A stretch of 14,843 nt of DNA from Betaproteobacteria bacterium TMED156 (GTDB taxonomy: Bacteria > Pseudomonadota > Gammaproteobacteria > Burkholderiales > Burkholderiaceae_A): contig NHHF01000049.1 in the NCBI GenBank assembly GCA_002171155.1, positions 1 through 14,843 of the forward strand. Reading direction: 5' to 3'. The first letter of the stretch is position 1, and each line of letters starts with the position of its first letter. Of this stretch, positions 1-6,825 are shown one piece after another. The notes under the pieces were generated by a model. The model was not told where the DNA came from. It worked only from the letters and a program-made list of their open reading frames with translations, and did no database searches. Both the position numbers and the translations under genes were made by a program.

Positions 1-45
1 AACAAGCCAAGAACCGTTTCCGCAGGTGTAAGAATTGATTTCTAA
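1..45 (+). CDS. C-terminal end of an outer-membrane beta-barrel protein, probably a TonB-dependent receptor (partial)
   Basis: Only the last 14 codons are in the window, read in the first frame and ending in TAA at 43-45. They translate to NKPRTVSAGVRIDF. A terminal phenylalanine preceded by alternating hydrophobic residues is the usual recognition signal of outer-membrane beta-barrels for the BAM assembly machinery, and a 'PRT...G(V/L)R.DF' ending is common in TonB-dependent receptors, which import iron chelates, vitamins or other large substrates. The identification rests on 14 residues, so another outer-membrane protein is possible. A strong terminator follows about 110 bp downstream on the same strand. 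Confidence 0.5.
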   Translation, partial: NKPRTVSAGVRIDF

Positions 46-99
46 AACAAGAGTTTATAGGATTTAAAGTACCAAAAATAAAAAAATACTAACAATTTG

Positions 100-133
100 A
101 CGGTTCCGGCACTACTTCTCCAGTGAATACCGT
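100..133 (+). other. Stem-loop between the outer-membrane gene and its terminator
   Basis: ACGGT (100-104) pairs with ACCGT (129-133), and inside it CACT (110-113) pairs with AGTG (122-125) around the loop ACTTCTCC, leaving an asymmetric internal loop. It lies in the 3' untranslated stretch between the stop codon at 45 and the terminator at 153-181. It could be part of the mRNA tail or of a small 3'-end-derived RNA. No convincing promoter was seen in front of it, so an independent RNA gene is only a possibility. Confidence 0.3.
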
Positions 134-152
134 TCGTTGATAAATTTTTTTC

Positions 153-181
153 CCCGTAATCCCCAATACGGGTTTTTTTTT
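153..181 (+). terminator. Rho-independent terminator
   Basis: CCCGTA (153-158) and TACGGG (167-172) form a 6-bp stem with an 8-nt loop, followed directly by nine T residues (173-181). The orientation fits termination of the plus-strand transcript that carries the outer-membrane protein gene. On the other strand a run of T residues (A residues at 145-151 when read as plus T) flanks the same stem, so it may also serve as a terminator for the ispH-tRNA transcript. The last T overlaps the tRNA discriminator base on the opposite strand. Confidence 0.85.
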
Positions 182-252
182 GCCGTTGGAGGGAATTGAA
201 CCCCCGACCTCTCGCTTACGAAGCGACTGCTCTACCCCTGAGCTACAACGGC
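181..252 (-). tRNA. tRNA-Thr (anticodon CGT)
   Basis: Read on the minus strand this is a 72-nt cloverleaf. The acceptor stem is GCCGTTG/CAACGGC with discriminator A. The D arm is GCTC-AGGGGTA-GAGC, the anticodon loop is TTCGTAA with anticodon CGT (reads ACG, threonine), and the T arm has loop TTCAATT closed by GGGGG/CCCTC. The top pair of the anticodon stem (positions 27-43) is a G-G mismatch and the other four pairs are sound. The 3' CCA is not encoded, so it must be added by the CCA-adding enzyme. The gene begins only 4 nt after the ispH stop codon on the same strand, implying cotranscription and processing of a joint transcript. Confidence 0.93.
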
Positions 253-256
253 CGTT

Positions 257-1204
257 TTATTGTGTCAAAGACTTTGGCAACGGAAATCTTACGTGCTCTT
301 GAGCCCCTGGGAGTCTTCTTACTGAGGATGCACCATGCAATTTTATCTCCTCAAGTAGTGATTCAACTAATGATTCAGGAGCAGATGCACCTGCTGTAAC
401 ACCAACGCTTTCACTATTTTTCAACCAGTCAGGATTCAAATCTTTAGCTCCATCAATCAAATATGCTTTTGCACCATATTTTTCTGCCACTTCTCGAAGT
501 CTATTGCTATTTGAACTAGTAGGACTACCAACAACTAAAACCAGATCGACTTGTTTTGCCAACATTTTGACAGCATCTTGTCTATTCTGAGTTGCATAAC
601 AAATGTCACTAACTTTTGGCCCGACAATATTGGGAAATCTTTTTTTTAAGATTTTAATTATCTCAGCAGTGTCATCTGTAGACAAAGTTGTTTGAGTGAC
701 ATAGGAAAGTCTTTCGGGTGAATCAACCTCCACTAAATCTGCCTGCCTTGCATCCTCAACTAAGTAAATTTTTTTATTTAGTTGACCCATGGTCCCTTCA
801 ACTTCAGGATGGCCATTATGTCCGATCATGATAATTTCAAAACCTTGTTTAGAAAGTTTTTTTACTTCAGAATGAACTTTAGTGACGAGTGGACAAGTAG
901 CATCAAAAACATTAAACTTTCTTTTCTGAGCTTGATTTTGAACTTTAATTGAAACCCCGTGAGCACTCATTATTACCCTAGATCCTAAAGGAACGTCTTT
1001 TATTTCGTCAACAAATATTGCTCCTTTTTCTCTTAATGAACTAACGACGTGGGTGTTGTGAACTATTTCATGACGAACGTAAACTGGGGCTCCAAATCTT
1101 TCGAGTGCTCTCTCAACAATTTCAATAGCTCTTTCTACACCAGCACAAAAACCTCTTGGTTCAGCAAGAACTACTTCCAAATTTTGATTTTCTTTTTTGT
1201 TCAC
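257..1204 (-). CDS. ispH: 4-hydroxy-3-methylbut-2-enyl diphosphate reductase (IspH/LytB)
   Basis: This cytoplasmic iron-sulfur enzyme catalyses the last step of the methylerythritol phosphate isoprenoid pathway, reducing HMBPP to isopentenyl and dimethylallyl diphosphate. All hallmarks are visible: the three cluster cysteines at about C20 (PRGFCAGV), C104 (DATCPLV) and C202 (DICYATQNRQ), substrate histidines near H49, H82 and H132, and the catalytic glutamate E134 in HPEVEGTMGQ. The 315-residue length matches the usual size of about 315 residues. The start is GTG (1204-1202); a TAA codon lies immediately before it in frame, so no longer form is possible, and no strong Shine-Dalgarno sequence is visible. 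It is divergent from rpmB, and its stop lies 4 nt before tRNA-Thr, with which it probably shares a transcript. Confidence 0.97.
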   Translation of the reverse strand: MNKKENQNLEVVLAEPRGFCAGVERAIEIVERALERFGAPVYVRHEIVHNTHVVSSLREKGAIFVDEIKDVPLGSRVIMSAHGVSIKVQNQAQKRKFNVFDATCPLVTKVHSEVKKLSKQGFEIIMIGHNGHPEVEGTMGQLNKKIYLVEDARQADLVEVDSPERLSYVTQTTLSTDDTAEIIKILKKRFPNIVGPKVSDICYATQNRQDAVKMLAKQVDLVLVVGSPTSSNSNRLREVAEKYGAKAYLIDGAKDLNPDWLKNSESVGVTAGASAPESLVESLLEEIKLHGASSVRRLPGAQEHVRFPLPKSLTQ

Positions 1205-1286
1205 TTATGAAGCTTTAATTTTGTTAAAGTTAGATTTTACTTCATTGGGAAAAAATCTTACTCATAAATTTAGGTTTTTAAATATA

Positions 1287-1315
1287 TTGATATAGACATT
1301 ATAATTTAATACAAT
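1287..1315 (+). promoter_or_regulatory. Sigma-70-type promoter for rpmB-rpmG
   Basis: TTGATA (1287-1292) and TACAAT (1310-1315) each match the -35 and -10 consensus at five of six positions and are separated by exactly 17 bp. Transcription would start near 1322, giving a leader of about 23 nt before the rpmB ATG at 1345. It lies in the 140-bp divergent region between ispH and rpmB. I could not pick out an equally good promoter for ispH on the other strand. Confidence 0.7.
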
Positions 1316-1344
1316 GGTGTGTTAATCATTATTATGAGGTGTTC

Positions 1345-1581
1345 ATGTCTCGTGTATGTCAATTGACTGGTAAAAAACCATTAGTTGGAAACAATGTTTC
1401 TCACGCTAATAACAAAACTAAAAGAAGGTTTCTGCCAGGTTTACAGTACAGGCGATTTTGGCTGGAAAAGGAAAATCGATGGATCAAGCTCCGGCTGTCA
1501 AATGCTGCACTGCGAACTATTGATAAAAAAGGGATTGATGTAGTTTTGGGCGAAATGATGTCAAAGGGAAAGATTCTTTAA
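1345..1581 (+). CDS. rpmB: 50S ribosomal protein L28
   Basis: The 78-residue product is a structural protein of the large ribosomal subunit. The N-terminus [12 protein letters not shown], the [16 protein letters not shown] segment and the C-terminal IDKKGID motif are characteristic of proteobacterial L28, and 78 residues is the standard length. The ATG at 1345 is chosen because it yields the canonical MSRVC start and follows the Shine-Dalgarno sequence GAGGTG (1336-1341); an in-frame GTG two codons upstream overlaps that site and is not used. It has only one cysteine in the region where zinc-binding L28 forms carry Cys pairs, so it should be the zinc-independent type. It is followed after 1 nt by rpmG in the conserved rpmB-rpmG operon. 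Confidence 0.98.
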   Translation: MSRVCQLTGKKPLVGNNVSHANNKTKRRFLPGLQYRRFWLEKENRWIKLRLSNAALRTIDKKGIDVVLGEMMSKGKIL

Positions 1582-1582
1582 T

Positions 1583-1750
1583 ATGGCAAAGGGTGCAACT
1601 GAAAAAATAAAATTGGTTTCTAGTGCTGGTACTGGTCATTTTTATACAACTACAAAAAACAAACGCACTATGACTTCAAAGTTTGAGATCAAAAAATTTG
1701 ACCCAAAAGCTAGAAAGCATGTCATTTACAAGGAGGCAAAAATAAAGTAA
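1583..1750 (+). CDS. rpmG: 50S ribosomal protein L33
   Basis: This short gene encodes 55 residues beginning [20 protein letters not shown], with the typical YTTTKNKR and [15 protein letters not shown] segments of proteobacterial L33. The length is standard (about 51-55). There are no cysteines, so it is the zinc-independent form. The ATG lies 1 nt after the rpmB stop codon, so translation is probably coupled to rpmB. The stop TAA is at 1748-1750. The HiPIP gene follows 42 bp downstream on the same strand. Confidence 0.97.
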   Translation: MAKGATEKIKLVSSAGTGHFYTTTKNKRTMTSKFEIKKFDPKARKHVIYKEAKIK

Positions 1751-1792
1751 CAATTTTGGGCAAGATTTTAATCGTATAAATGGGGAACGATT

Positions 1793-2078
1793 ATGATAGA
1801 CAATAGAAGAGTTTTTTTAAAGAATACTGCAGTTATCGGCTCAACGGCCCTTGCATCTGGGTACTTATCCTTAGTTTTTTGCTGATGGCCATGTAGTATC
1901 AGAAGCTTATACACAAGTCAAAGCCCTTGGTTATTTATCTGTTTCTGTTAAGGATGGGCAAGCATGTAGTAATTGTGCCTTGTATCAGGCCGATTCTGGT
2001 GATATTGGTGGATGCCCACTTTTTGGTGGGAAAAAAGTAAACAAAAATGGTTGGTGTACGGCATGGGCTAAAGCATAG
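1793..2078 (+). pseudogene. High-potential iron-sulfur protein (HiPIP) with Tat signal, interrupted by a one-base frameshift
   Basis: HiPIPs are small periplasmic [4Fe-4S] electron carriers. The first frame (ATG 1793, preceded by GGGGA at 1782-1786) encodes a Tat-type signal peptide with RRVFLK and a hydrophobic segment, but hits TGA at 1883-1885 after 30 codons. Dropping one T from the T6 run at 1875-1880 moves into a frame that continues to TAG at 2076-2078 and encodes the entire mature domain. Its four cluster cysteines appear in CSNCALY, GGCPLF and GWCTAW, with the usual aromatic residues around them. The corrected product is about 94 residues, normal for the family. There is no other disruption, so it may be a recent mutation, a homopolymer sequencing error or a slippage-rescued gene. 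No internal in-frame ATG would restart the mature domain. Confidence 0.85.
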
Positions 2079-2080
2079 TA

Positions 2081-2098
2081 TTTGCATCATAATGCAAA
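2081..2098 (+). repeat. Short perfect inverted repeat after the HiPIP gene
   Basis: TTTGCAT (2081-2087) and ATGCAAA (2092-2098) form a 7-bp stem with the loop CATA, three bases after the HiPIP stop. No T run follows, so it is not a classical terminator. It could protect the 3' end of the rpmB-rpmG-HiPIP transcript or be a binding site for the next gene. Confidence 0.35.
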
Positions 2099-2153
2099 AT
2101 TAATGCAGTTGCACCGACAACAATACAATTTTTAACAAATCGGTTGCTTTAGT

Positions 2154-3152
2154 ATGAAAGTTTGTATAATAGGAGCTGGTTCAATTGGAGGCATCGTTGC
2201 GGTTAGATTAAGCCATCTTTGTGATCTTACGGTAGTACTTAGAGGTGCCAATTTGTCTGCAGTAACGAGAAATGGTATCAGGTTAATAACAAAATCTGGT
2301 GAATCAAAAAAAGTAAGAGTTAAAACTGTTGAAAGCTTGGCAGGTTTATCAAAACAAGACTTGATAGTACTGTCTGTTAAAGCCCATCAAATCAAAATTC
2401 TTGTTAATGATATAAAGAAAATAATTCATAACAAAACCATAATTTTAACCATGCAAAATGGTATCCCATGGTGGTACTTTTGCAAACTTGATGGACCTTT
2501 CAACAATTATCATTTAAATAGCGTTGATCCAAAAGGATTTATCTTATCAAATATCAATTCCGATTTGATTATTGGAACTGTTATATATATGGCTTCACAA
2601 ACAATAAAGCCGGGAATTATTAAATCAAATGAAGAAGAAAAAATTGCATTTGGTGAACTTGACGGATCTACTAGTGAAAGATTGAAAAAGATTTGCAACC
2701 TCTTTACTGAGGCTGGATTTAAAGCTAATTTAAAAACAGATATTCGCAGTGAAATTTGGTTAAAGCTCTGGGGTAATAGTTCCTTCAACCCTGTCTCAGC
2801 ATTAACTCACAATACACTTCTTGATATATGTAAATCAAAATTTGGGAAAGAACTTATTTTAAAGATGTGTTACGAAATCCAAAAAGTTGGAGAATATTTT
2901 GGTGCCCAATTCAGTATCTCCATGGAAGAGCGAGTAGAAGTTGCTAAGAATGTTGGTCATCACAAAACATCAATGCTTCAAGATATAGAATATGGTAAAG
3001 ATATAGAACTTGATGCATTGTTGGGATCAGTAATTGAGTTAGGGGAGATTGCAAAAATTCAAACCCCTCACTTAAAATCTATTTATGCATGTTGTAACTT
3101 ATTACAAAATAAGATTAAAAGCACTTGTGGACGACTCAAAATTGATATTTAG
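2154..3152 (+). CDS. Ketopantoate reductase family (ApbA/PanE-like) NAD(P)H-dependent oxidoreductase
   Basis: The 332-residue product has an N-terminal Rossmann domain with the dinucleotide-binding motif GAGSIGG (7-13) and a helical C-terminal substrate domain. Residues matching catalytic or structural positions of PanE are seen at K76 (LSVKAHQ), N102 (TMQNGIP) and K204 (IWLKLWGN). PanE reduces 2-dehydropantoate to pantoate for pantothenate and coenzyme A synthesis. The family contains many paralogues acting on other 2-oxo or 3-hydroxy acids, and the 'FNPVSALTHNTLL' segment is typical of one such widespread subgroup, so the true substrate is uncertain. It is slightly longer than E. coli PanE (about 303). 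The ATG at 2154 gives the canonical start MKVCIIGAG but no clear Shine-Dalgarno sequence precedes it. It converges with the DUF475 gene. Confidence 0.87.
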   Translation: MKVCIIGAGSIGGIVAVRLSHLCDLTVVLRGANLSAVTRNGIRLITKSGESKKVRVKTVESLAGLSKQDLIVLSVKAHQIKILVNDIKKIIHNKTIILTMQNGIPWWYFCKLDGPFNNYHLNSVDPKGFILSNINSDLIIGTVIYMASQTIKPGIIKSNEEEKIAFGELDGSTSERLKKICNLFTEAGFKANLKTDIRSEIWLKLWGNSSFNPVSALTHNTLLDICKSKFGKELILKMCYEIQKVGEYFGAQFSISMEERVEVAKNVGHHKTSMLQDIEYGKDIELDALLGSVIELGEIAKIQTPHLKSIYACCNLLQNKIKSTCGRLKIDI

Positions 3153-3330
3153 TTGATTTATTTCATGAAAATCAAAAGTAATTTACTTTGAAACCACTAA
3201 ATTAGTTAGCTTTGTAAAAATTAATTCAAAGAGATTTTAATAATAAATCTAAAAACTAAATTCTTACTACTATTTTATTTAGGGGAAAATTGTTAAGGCG
3301 AACAAAAATTGTTTAACAAAAAAATAGTGG
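3153..3330. other. AT-rich convergent intergenic region with several palindromes
   Basis: This gap separates two convergent genes. It begins with TTGATTT/AAATCAA (3153-3159, 3169-3175), directly followed by AAAGTAA/TTACTTT (3175-3181, 3183-3189), and near its other end has TTGTTAA/TTAACAA (3290-3296, 3313-3319). On the minus strand a short TTGT/ACAA hairpin followed by five T residues might terminate the DUF475 transcript weakly. None is a strong GC-rich terminator. No gene was seen. Confidence 0.4.
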
Positions 3331-4383
3331 TTACTTTTTTCTTTTATGTTTTACTGACGAATATCCCGATAACAACACAAGTATCAAACCAATTGTTCCT
3401 GTGATAATTTCTGGAATGTGTATTTGGACACTGGAAATCATTATTATTGCTAAAGCACCAATGGCATAATGAGCACCGTGCTCGAGATATATCAATTCAT
3501 TTAATGTATCTTTTTTTACTAAGTAAATTGTTATAGATCTAACTGCCATAGCGCCCCCACCCAAGCCAAGCATAATGATAACTACATCTTTTGTGATTGC
3601 AAAAGCACCAACCACAGCATCTATGGAGAATGAAGCATCTAAAACCTCGAGATAAATGAATCCACCTATGCTCCCTTTCTTTATAGCGTCTACAGCTCCA
3701 GCACCTTTGCTTTCTAATGCTTGGCATAAAATACTAATGCTCAAGTAAGAAAGAACACCCCAGATTCCAAAAAGAATTACATCTGTTTTTTTTTCTGACG
3801 GCAAATCAGATGTGACAGATACTAGCAATAGTAAGGTAAGAGTGATAAAAATTGTTATACCTTTGAATCCCCCTAGTTTTTCTAAATTTGTTTCAAGAAC
3901 TTCCACCCAAAAATTTTTTTTCTTAGTATTAATAAAAAAATCAAGAAATATTAACAATAAAAAAACACCACCGAACGCAGAAATTTGAGCATGATGATTT
4001 AAAAGAATTTCAGAATATTTTGCTGGCTCTTGAATAGCAAGATTCCAAGTTTCAATTAAACTCATACTAGTAGTTAAACCAACTATTAATAGCGGAAAAA
4101 CTAATCTCATTCCAAACACTGCAATTAAAATACCAATTGTTAAAAAAAACATTTGCCATAACTTATTCCAATTTCTAAGTATTGAGGCATTCACTACTGC
4201 ATTGTCGAATGAAAGCGAAATTTCAAGAATCAAAAGAATAATGAAAATCCATAAGGCTTGAAGCATTCCACTCTGTCCATCTAATTTCCATCCCCACCAA
4301 CCGGCAATAATTGTTGCAAGGACGCAAACTATAATAGAGCCCCAAAAATTTTCAATAAAATCTTTTTTGAATGATGTTTCCAT
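3331..4383 (-). CDS. DUF475/TerC-like integral membrane protein (putative metal ion exporter family)
   Basis: The 350-residue product is a polytopic inner-membrane protein with about nine hydrophobic segments. It carries two related acidic membrane motifs typical of the TerC/DUF475 superfamily: LEISLSFDNAVVNA near residues 53-66, and LEVLDASFSIDAVVGAFAIT in the second half. The paired aspartates inside membrane helices are the presumed metal-binding sites. TerC-type proteins have been linked to manganese export that helps metalate secreted proteins, and to tellurite resistance, but the substrate of DUF475 members is not something the sequence can settle. The gene starts 16 bp after the glutathione reductase stop on the same strand, so the two are probably one operon. 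The start METSFKKDF gives a normal cytosolic N-terminus before the first membrane helix. Confidence 0.85.
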   Translation of the reverse strand: METSFKKDFIENFWGSIIVCVLATIIAGWWGWKLDGQSGMLQALWIFIILLILEISLSFDNAVVNASILRNWNKLWQMFFLTIGILIAVFGMRLVFPLLIVGLTTSMSLIETWNLAIQEPAKYSEILLNHHAQISAFGGVFLLLIFLDFFINTKKKNFWVEVLETNLEKLGGFKGITIFITLTLLLLVSVTSDLPSEKKTDVILFGIWGVLSYLSISILCQALESKGAGAVDAIKKGSIGGFIYLEVLDASFSIDAVVGAFAITKDVVIIMLGLGGGAMAVRSITIYLVKKDTLNELIYLEHGAHYAIGALAIIMISSVQIHIPEIITGTIGLILVLLSGYSSVKHKRKK

Positions 4384-4399
4384 ATTTTTTCTTAATGAA

Positions 4400-5773
4400 T
4401 CATATAGTTCTACTTATCTTACGAAGGAGAACAAATTCTTCAGCACTTGTTGGATGAACAGCAATTGTATTGTCAAAGTCGTATTTGGTTGCTTTAATTT
4501 TAAAAAGAATTGATAAAATCTGAATTAGTTCAGGTGCTTCTGATCCGATCATGTGAATTCCTGTGATTATATCGGTTCTAGCATCAACTATAATTTTGAT
4601 AAAAGTTTTAATTTTTGATTGAGTAAAAGTTTTTCTCATCGGTTTAAACTCAGTTTCGAATATATGAAATTTACGTTCGGGACTTATAATTTTCGCTTGT
4701 TCTTCTGTCATGCCAATTGTTCCAATTGAGGGGGTAGTAAAAACTGCTGATGCGATTGAATCATATTCAATAGTTAAATTTTTATTGTTAAATTCATTTT
4801 CTGCAAAAGCCCTTCCTTCAGCAATGGCAACTGGGGTTAAATTCAGTCTATTTGTGACATCACCGATAGCAAAAATATTTTTTATTGATGTGCGATTATA
4901 TTTGTCAACTAAAATTTCATCCTTATCACCTAGCTTCATCCCAAGCTTATTTAAACCAAGACTTTGAGTGTTTGGATTTCGTCCAAGTGCATTTAGAATC
5001 TCAGAGAAGCTATATTTGATGTTGTTAACTTCCAAAGTAAACTGACCATCAATTTTATTTATGCTCTGTATTTTGGACAGTGAAAATAGTCTTATATTTG
5101 TATTTTTCATGATAGTTGAAATTTTTTTTCTTATATCTAAATCAAACCCTCTAAGTGGGTAATCAGATCTAAAAAAAATTGATACTTCAGATCCTAATTT
5201 ATTAAAAATACAGGCAAATTCCAAGGCGATGTAACCAGAACCCAGGATTGCTAATTTTTTAGGGATGTAGGTGAGTTCAAGTATTTCATTAGATGTCATG
5301 CAATCTTTTAAGCCTGGTATAGAATGTATAGCAGGCTTACCTCCAGTAGCTATCATAATTCTTGAGGTAGTCAACTTTTTTCCGTTGATTTCTACTTTGT
5401 TTTCACTGACTATCGTAGCTTTACCTTTGAAGATTTCGACTCCACTCTCAGAAAGTAGATTTTCATAAATCTTTTCCAATCTTATGAGTTCCTTTGTTTT
5501 GTTTTCCTGCCAAATTTTCATATCAAATTGGAATTTATTGCCTGACTCGGATTTAGTTAAGTTTTTCCAACCATAAGAAGTGGCATCATTGAATGCTTCT
5601 AAAAACCCTCCTGCGTACATGAGTAGTTTTTTTGGAACACAACCTCTAATAACACATGTTCCTCCAAGTCTTGAGTACTCTACTATTGCAACCTTGGCTC
5701 CTAGTGCTGCACATCTTCTTGAGCATGCTACTCCCCCAGAACCTCCTCCAATAACTATTAAATCGTATTTCAT
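4400..5773 (-). CDS. gor: Glutathione-disulfide reductase
   Basis: This cytoplasmic FAD enzyme reduces glutathione disulfide with NADPH. The 457-residue protein starts with the FAD motif GGGSGG (9-14), followed by the redox-active disulfide C40-C45 in GGTCVIRGCVPKK. The NADPH motif is GSGYIA (178-183), and R202 and R208 are placed to bind the 2'-phosphate, favouring NADPH over NADH. A second FAD contact is AIGDV (302-306), and the C-terminal catalytic pair is H440/E445 in HPTSAEE. The CVIRGC form separates glutathione reductases from dihydrolipoamide dehydrogenases. I start at the ATG at 5773-5771, which gives MKYDLIVIGGG; an in-frame TTG six codons upstream adds MEVKIY and is unlikely. It is divergent from the LysR gene and precedes the DUF475 gene, probably in one operon. 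Confidence 0.94.
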   Translation of the reverse strand: MKYDLIVIGGGSGGVACSRRCAALGAKVAIVEYSRLGGTCVIRGCVPKKLLMYAGGFLEAFNDATSYGWKNLTKSESGNKFQFDMKIWQENKTKELIRLEKIYENLLSESGVEIFKGKATIVSENKVEINGKKLTTSRIMIATGGKPAIHSIPGLKDCMTSNEILELTYIPKKLAILGSGYIALEFACIFNKLGSEVSIFFRSDYPLRGFDLDIRKKISTIMKNTNIRLFSLSKIQSINKIDGQFTLEVNNIKYSFSEILNALGRNPNTQSLGLNKLGMKLGDKDEILVDKYNRTSIKNIFAIGDVTNRLNLTPVAIAEGRAFAENEFNNKNLTIEYDSIASAVFTTPSIGTIGMTEEQAKIISPERKFHIFETEFKPMRKTFTQSKIKTFIKIIVDARTDIITGIHMIGSEAPELIQILSILFKIKATKYDFDNTIAVHPTSAEEFVLLRKISRTI

Positions 5774-5780
5774 ATAAATT

Positions 5781-5808
5781 TTAACTTCCAAAAGATTTAA
5801 TTAGTTAA
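5781..5808. promoter_or_regulatory. Inverted repeat in the gor-lysR divergent region, possible LysR operator
   Basis: TTAACT (5781-5786) and AGTTAA (5803-5808) are a perfect 6-bp inverted repeat with a 16-bp spacer. It sits in the 59-bp gap between the gor ATG (5773) and the LysR ATG (5833). A -10-like TATGAT (5809-5814) for the LysR gene adjoins it, with only a weak -35. LysR-type regulators often bind such interrupted dyads in divergent promoter regions, but AT-rich DNA produces chance dyads, so this is tentative. Confidence 0.3.
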
Positions 5809-5832
5809 TATGATAAGAGAAAAAATAACTTT

Positions 5833-6765
5833 ATGAATTTAATTGACACATTTAAATATCTGGTTGCCTTGGAGCAACATAAACATTTCAGTAGAGCTGC
5901 TCGAGCATGCCATATTACCCAACCAGCCTTGTCAAATGCAATTAAAGCGTTAGAAGATGAGCTAAATATCAAAATTGTAAATCGAGGTAGGATTTATCAG
6001 GGGCTAACGGATGAAGGAAAGAGAGTACTTAGTACCGCTTACAATGTTCTCAATGAAACCGAGGCTCTTAAGCAGGACGTAAATTTTAGAAAAGGTAATC
6101 CATCTGGAAAATTTACTCTAGGATGTGTACCAAGTGCTCTTCCGGTTGCGACTAGATTTGCTGTTTTGCTGAGTGAAAATTTCTCGGAAATTACACCTTC
6201 TGTTCGTTCAATGGCTTCACATGAAATTGAGTTAAATTTTGAAAATCACTTAATAGATTTAGCTTTTGGCTATGTCGACAGATTTGAATTAACTAGTACT
6301 GAGCATAATATAAAGCATCAATATTTTGAAAAATATTTTTTGGTCAAAGCTTTGGATAAAACACATGAGAAAACTGAGTTTCTTGATGAAATTTCTTGGC
6401 AATCTGCTTCCAAGGAGAAGCTTTGTCTCTTAACTTCTGAAATGTATAATCGTGTTCTAGTTAATCAGTTTTTTAAAACAATCGATATCGAAATTAAACC
6501 AACTCTGGAAACTGATTCAATCTTTTCACTCTTACTGTCAGTGCAAAAAAGTGCCTTTTCAACAATTCTTCCGGGACCTGTGGCACATGTCGCAAACAAA
6601 TACGATGGTTTAAAGATTTCAAGATTGATAAACCCAAAAACAGAAACGTCTATGGGGCTATTGATACCGTCAAATAAACATCTGACAATCCTTCAGGAAA
6701 AAGCTCTCGAAATAGCAACTGATCCTTCTTGGGAAGTTGAACTTAAATTAATGACAATTCCATAG
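5833..6765 (+). CDS. LysR-family transcriptional regulator, candidate regulator of formate dehydrogenase
   Basis: The 310-residue protein has the standard LysR layout. A winged helix-turn-helix occupies residues 1-60 (FSRAARACHITQPALSNAIKALEDEL), followed by a linker helix and a two-lobe effector-binding domain from about residue 90 (GKFTLGCVPSALPVATRF). Length is typical. It ends 143 bp before the inferred start of the formate dehydrogenase beta gene on the same strand and is divergent from gor. In other bacteria (for example FdsR of Cupriavidus) a LysR protein encoded next to the NAD-linked formate dehydrogenase operon controls it, so the same role is inferred here. Control of gor is an alternative suggested by the divergent arrangement. 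The ATG at 5833 has only a weak purine-rich site upstream. The effector cannot be read from the sequence. Confidence 0.92.
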   Translation: MNLIDTFKYLVALEQHKHFSRAARACHITQPALSNAIKALEDELNIKIVNRGRIYQGLTDEGKRVLSTAYNVLNETEALKQDVNFRKGNPSGKFTLGCVPSALPVATRFAVLLSENFSEITPSVRSMASHEIELNFENHLIDLAFGYVDRFELTSTEHNIKHQYFEKYFLVKALDKTHEKTEFLDEISWQSASKEKLCLLTSEMYNRVLVNQFFKTIDIEIKPTLETDSIFSLLLSVQKSAFSTILPGPVAHVANKYDGLKISRLINPKTETSMGLLIPSNKHLTILQEKALEIATDPSWEVELKLMTIP

Positions 6766-6825
6766 GGTTTATACTTATATTTGTAAAACTTAGCCAACGA
6801 TTTTTTATTTTAATTAGACAGAACT

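Noticed and set aside
196..399. 67-residue open frame on the plus strand
   Set aside because: It runs antisense to the tRNA-Thr and the 3' end of ispH and has no recognisable protein features.
1339..1344. GTG two codons upstream as the rpmB start
   Set aside because: It overlaps the Shine-Dalgarno sequence, and the ATG at 1345 gives the standard L28 N-terminus and length.
3539..3727. 62-residue cysteine- and tryptophan-rich minus-strand frame
   Set aside because: It lies wholly inside the DUF475 gene in another frame on the same strand; the apparent richness comes from the membrane-protein codons.
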